From Bolinopsis microptera (taxonomy: Eukaryota > Ctenophora > Tentaculata > Lobata > Bolinopsidae): a stretch of 60,000 bases of DNA. Of this stretch, positions 51,301 to 57,300 are shown piece after piece (within the stretch, counting starts at the first letter, position 1; each line of letters begins with the position of its first letter). Under the pieces are notes generated by a model that worked only from the letters and a program-made list of their open reading frames with translations, was not told the DNA's origin and made no database searches. A program made the translations under genes and the position numbers. The stretch covers positions 2,820,001 to 2,880,000 of the forward strand of contig NC_087082.1 in assembly GCF_026151205.1 (NCBI RefSeq). The letters run 5' to 3'.

Positions 51301-54300
51301 CATTGACAGCGCCCTGAGTGAATTGTTCGTTATTTTTACGGGGATGCCGACCGGAACTATTCCATTCTTTGAGATAGCACAGTGTTTTTTAAGATACCAT
51401 TTTACACTTACATTCTGTGACACATGATAATCTTAAAAGTAACTTCATACCTGAGGTTGACAGCAAGTATCCAAGAATATGTCCAAGGTTTTCAAGTGAA
51501 ATTCGTCAGGAAATACCTGAAACCAGATTAGATCAGTGATACGAATTCCATTCAGTCGACATGTTTTCTTCCGAACTTGCAATTCGTAAGAAAGCAACGC
51601 GTTTACAAGATCAACCGTAGGTGCGCGGGGTTGTATATAGACTGCTTGCTCCGCGCCTTCCAGATATCTGACATTTTTTTGGTAAACTGTGACAGACTGA
51701 CTAAATGTGCCAACTTGCAATTTGATCCAAAGACAAGTCATATTTGAATCGAAACCTTAGCCGTTAGCTTATCAGAGTATCAGATTTCGCCGAGGAAGAA
51801 ATATATTTCGCTTATACCACCTAAGAAGTATCTATTTCAAAACAATATAAGAAAACAAATCGGGTGAGAGGTGGTCAAATACATATCTTAAATACCTGGA
51901 TAATGCAATCCATGAGGTACTCTTGAGCGATGCTGTCTTTGCAGTTGATGAGTTGTTTCAGTATAGCAGGTAGCACATGCTGAAGGGTGTGTCGGGTGAG
52001 CATAATTTAAAACGGATTAATAAACATTGATTTACGTTCATAAATTTTGATTCGTATCATGAATATTAAATGATTCTCCTCAATACTATTGTATTTACTT
52101 TAAAATTGCTGTTATTGTAAAAAAAAGTAAACATTAAAACATATCCCTACATTTTGATACTTGCTAACAGTCACGCCCTCGAGTCTGCTTAGCCGTTCCA
52201 AGTTCGTTCCTACAAGGATCTTCAACTCCAACCTCTCCTGTTCACGCTTAGTTCTGTCCCGAGAATGTCCCTTGAGATAGTTGCATACTTAAATAATAAA
52301 ATTGATAAGTAAGGGGTGAAAAACAGATATATTTTTTCAGTCAATTTAACATAAAATGAACGAATAAGGAGATATAGTTTGTCAATATAAACCTACATAC
52401 CTGGTGCTGCATTCGAACCCATAGTTTATTCATCTCAGAGAAATTTAAAAGAATGAAATCGATGCTGTCATCGACTGTGCCAGTATCTTCCGATCTAAAT
52501 AAAAAGGGTTCATCCAGTACACAGTAATAGTAATATAAGAAATAAACTGCCTCTATTTTTTAAGAGGACAATTTACGGTTAAAGTTCTCCACAAAAAGAA
52601 ACAAATTTACTAAGTAATAATATAACTAACGTCTCATCAACATCTGGAAGGACATCCCTGGTGGAAGTTAGCAGGAAGTTTCGGAGGAAGAGTCCCCTAA
52701 GTGGGTGCTGAACACCTCGACACATCTCCACTAGATCCTGGACGAGAGTTAATTTAGATTTAGACACATCTCAACTAGATCCTGGACGAGAGTTAATTTA
52801 GATTTAGACACATCTCCACTAGATCCTGGACGAGAGTTAATTTAGATTTAGACACATCTCAACTAGATCCTGGACGAGAGTTAATTTAGATTTAGACACA
52901 TCTCAACTAGATCCTGGACGAGAGTTAATTTAGATTTAGACACATCTCAACTATATCCTGGACGAGAGTTAATTTAGATTTAGACACATCTCAACTATAT
53001 CCTGGACGAGAGTTAATTTAGATTTAGACACATCTCAACTAGATCCTGGACGAGAGTTAATTTAGATTTAGACACATCTCAACTAGATCCTGGACGAGAG
53101 TTAATTTAGATTTAGACACATCTCAACTAGATCCTGGACGAGAGTTAATTTAGATTTAGACACATCTCAACTAGATCCTGGACGAGAGTTAATTTAGATT
53201 TAGACACATCTCAACTAGATCCTGGACGAGAGTTAATTTAGATTTAGACACATCTCAACTAGATCCTGGACGAGAGTTAATTTAGATTTAGACACATCTC
53301 AACTAGATCCTGGACGAGAGTTAATTTAGATTTAGACACATCTCAACTAGATCCTGGACGAGAGTTAATTTAGATTTAGACACATCTCAACTAGATCCTG
53401 GACGAGAGTTAATTTAGATTTAGACACATCTCAACTAGATCCTGGACGAGAGTTAATTTAGATTTAGACACATCTCAACTAGATCCTGGACGAGAGTTAA
53501 TTTAGATTTAGACACATCTCCACTAGATCCTGGACGAGAGTTAATTTAGATTTAGACACATCTCCACTAGATCCTGGACGAGAGTTAATTTAGATTTAGA
53601 CACATCTCAACTAGATCCTGGACGAGAGTTAATTTAGATTTAGACACATCTCAACTAGATCCTGGACGAGAGTTAATTTAGATTTAGACACATCTCAACT
53701 AGATCCTGGACGAGAGTTAATTTAGATTTAGACACATCTCCACTAGATCCTGGACGAGAGTTAATTTAGATTTAGACACATCTCAACTAGATCCTGGACG
53801 AGAGTTAATTTAGATTTAGACACATCTCAACTAGATCCTGGACGAGAGTTAATTTAGATTTAGACACATCTCAACTATATCCTGGACGAGAGTTAATTTA
53901 GATTTAGACACATCTCAACTAGATCCTGGACGAGAGTTAATTTAGATTTAGACACATCTCCACTAGATCCTGGACGAGAGTTAATTTAGATTTAGACACA
54001 TCTCAACTAGATCCTGGACGAGAGTTAATTTAGATTTAGACACATCTCAACTAGATCCTGGACGAGAGTTAATTTAGATTTAGACACATCTCAACTAGAT
54101 CCTGGACGAGAGTTAATTTAGATTTAGACACATCTCAACTAGATCCTGGACGAGAGTTAATTTAGATTTAGACACATCTCAACTAGATCCTGGACGAGAG
54201 TTAATTTAGATTTAGACACATCTCAACTAGATCCTGGACGAGAGTTAATTTAGATTTAGACACATCTCAACTAGATCCTGGACGAGAGTTAATTTAGATT

Positions 54301-57300
54301 TAGACACATCTCAACTAGATCCTGGACGAGAGTTAATTTAGATTTAGACACATCTCAACTAGATCCTGGACGAGAGATAATTTAGATTTAGACACATCTC
54401 AACTAGATCCTGGACGAGAGTTAATTTAGATTTAGACACATCTCAACTAGATCCTGGACGAGAGTTAATTTAGATTTAGACACATCTCAACTAGATCCTG
54501 GACGAGAGTTAATTTAGATTTAGACACATCTCAACTAGATCCTGGACGAGAGTTAATTTAGATTTAGACACATCTCAACTAGATCCTGGACGAGAGTTAA
54601 TTTAGATTTAGACACATCTCAACTAGATCCTGGACGAGAGTTAATTTAGATTTAGACACATCTCAACTAGATCCTGGACGAGACTCGAGAGTTAATTTAG
54701 ATTTAGACACATCTCAACTAGATCCTGGACGAGAGTTAATTTAGATTTAGACACATCTCAACTAGATCCTGGACGAGAGTTAATTTAGATTTAGACACAT
54801 CTCAACTAGAACTAGATCCTGGACGAGAGTTAATTTAGATTTAGACACATCTCAACTAGATCCTGGACGAGAGTTAATTTAGATTTAGACACATCTCAAC
54901 TAGATCCTGGACGAGAGTTAATTTAGATTTAGACACATCTCAACTAGATCCTGGACGAGAGATAATTTAGATTTAGACACATCTCAACTAGATCCTGGAC
55001 GAGAGTTAATTTAGATTTAGACACATCTCAACTAGATCCTGGACGAGAGTTAATTTAGATTTAGACACATCTCAACTAGATCCTGGACGAGAGTTAATTT
55101 AGATTTAGACACATCTCAACTAGATCCTGGACGAGAGTTAATTTAGATTTAGACACATCTCAACTAGATCCTGGACGAGAGTTAATTTAGATTTAGACAC
55201 ATCTCAACTAGATCCTGGACGAGAGTTAATTTAGATTTAGACACATCTCAACTAGATCCTGGACGAGAGTTAATTTAGATTTAGACACATCTCAACTAGA
55301 TCCTGGACGAGAGTTAATTTAGATTTAGACACATCTCAACTAGATCCTGGACGAGAGTTAATTTAGATTTAGACACATCTCAACTAGATCCTGGACGAGA
55401 GTTAATTTAGATTTAGACACATCTCAACTAGATCCTGGACGAGAGTTAATTTAGATTTAGACACATCTCAACTAGATCCTGGACGAGAGTTAATTTAGAT
55501 TTAGACACATCTCAACTAGATCCTGGACGAGAGTTAATTTAGATTTAGACACATCTCAACTAGATCCTGGACGAGAGTTAATTTAGATTTAGACACATCT
55601 CAACTAGATCCTGGACGAGAGTTAATTTAGATTTAGACACATCTCAACTAGATCCTGGACGAGAGTTAATTTAGATTTAGACACATCTCAACTAGATCCT
55701 GGACGAGAGTTAATTTAGATTTAGACACATCTCAACTAGATCCTGGACGAGAGTTAATTTAGATTTAGACACATCTCAACTAGATCCTGGACGAGAGTTA
55801 ATTTAGATTTAGACACATCTCAACTAGATCCTGGACGAGAGTTAATTTAGATTTAGACACATCTCAACTAGATCCTGGACGAGAGTTAATTTAGATTTAG
55901 ACACATCTCAACTAGATCCTGGACGAGAGTTAATTTAGATTTAGACACATCTCAACTAGATCCTGGACGAGAGTTAATTTAGATTTAGACACATCTCAAC
56001 TAGATCCTGGACGAGAGTTAATTTAGATTTAGACACATCTCAACTAGATCCTGGACGAGAGTTAATTTAGATTTAGACACATCTCAACTAGATCCTGGAC
56101 GAGAGTTAATTTAGATTTAGACACATCTCAACTAGATCCTGGACGAGAGTTAATTTAGATTTAGACACATCTCAACTAGATCCTGGACGAGAGTTAATTT
56201 AGATTTAGACACATCTCAACTAGATCCTGGACGAGAGTTAATTTAGATTTAGACACATCTCAACTAGATCCTGGACGAGAGTTAATTTAGATTTAGACAC
56301 ATCTCAACTAGATCCTGGACGAGAGTTAATTTAGATTTAGACACATCTCAACTAGATCCTGGACGAGAGTTAATTTAGATTTAGACACATCTCAACTAGA
56401 TCCTGGACGAGAGTTAATTTAGATTTAGACACATCTCAACTAGATCCTGGACGAGAGTTAATTTAGATTTAGACACATCTCAACTAGATCCTGGACGAGA
56501 GTTAATTTAGATTTAGACACATCTCAACTAGATCCTGGACGAGAGTTAATTTAGATTTAGACACATCTCAACTAGATCCTGGACGAGAGTTAATTTAGAT
56601 TTAGACACATCTCAACTAGATCCTGGACGAGAGTTAATTTAGATTTAGACACATCTCAACTAGATCCTGGACGAGAGTTAATTTAGATTTAGACACATCT
56701 CAACTAGATCCTGGACGAGAGTTAATTTAGATTTAGACACATCTCAACTAGATCCTGGACGAGAGTTAATTTAGATTTAGACACATCTCAACTAGATCCT
56801 GGACGAGAGTTAATTTAGATTTAGACACATCTCAACTAGATCCTGGACGAGAGTTAATTTAGATTTAGACACATCTCAACTAGATCCTGGACGAGAGTTA
56901 ATTTAGATTTAGACACATCTCAACTAGATCCTGGACGAGAGTTAATTTAGATTTAGACACATCTCAACTAGATCCTGGACGAGAGTTAATTTAGATTTAG
57001 ACACATCTCAACTAGATCCTGGACGAGAGTTAATTTAGATTTAGACACATCTCAACTAGATCCTGGACGAGAGTTAATTTAGATTTAGACACATCTCAAC
57101 TAGATCCTGGACGAGAGTTAATTTAGATTTAGACACATCTCAACTAGATCCTGGACGAGAGATAATTTAGATTTAGACACATCTCAACTAGATCCTGGAC
57201 GAGAGTTAATTTAGATTTAGACACATCTCAACTAGATCCTGGACGAGAGTTAATTTAGATTTAGACACATCTCAACTAGATCCTGGACGAGAGTTAATTT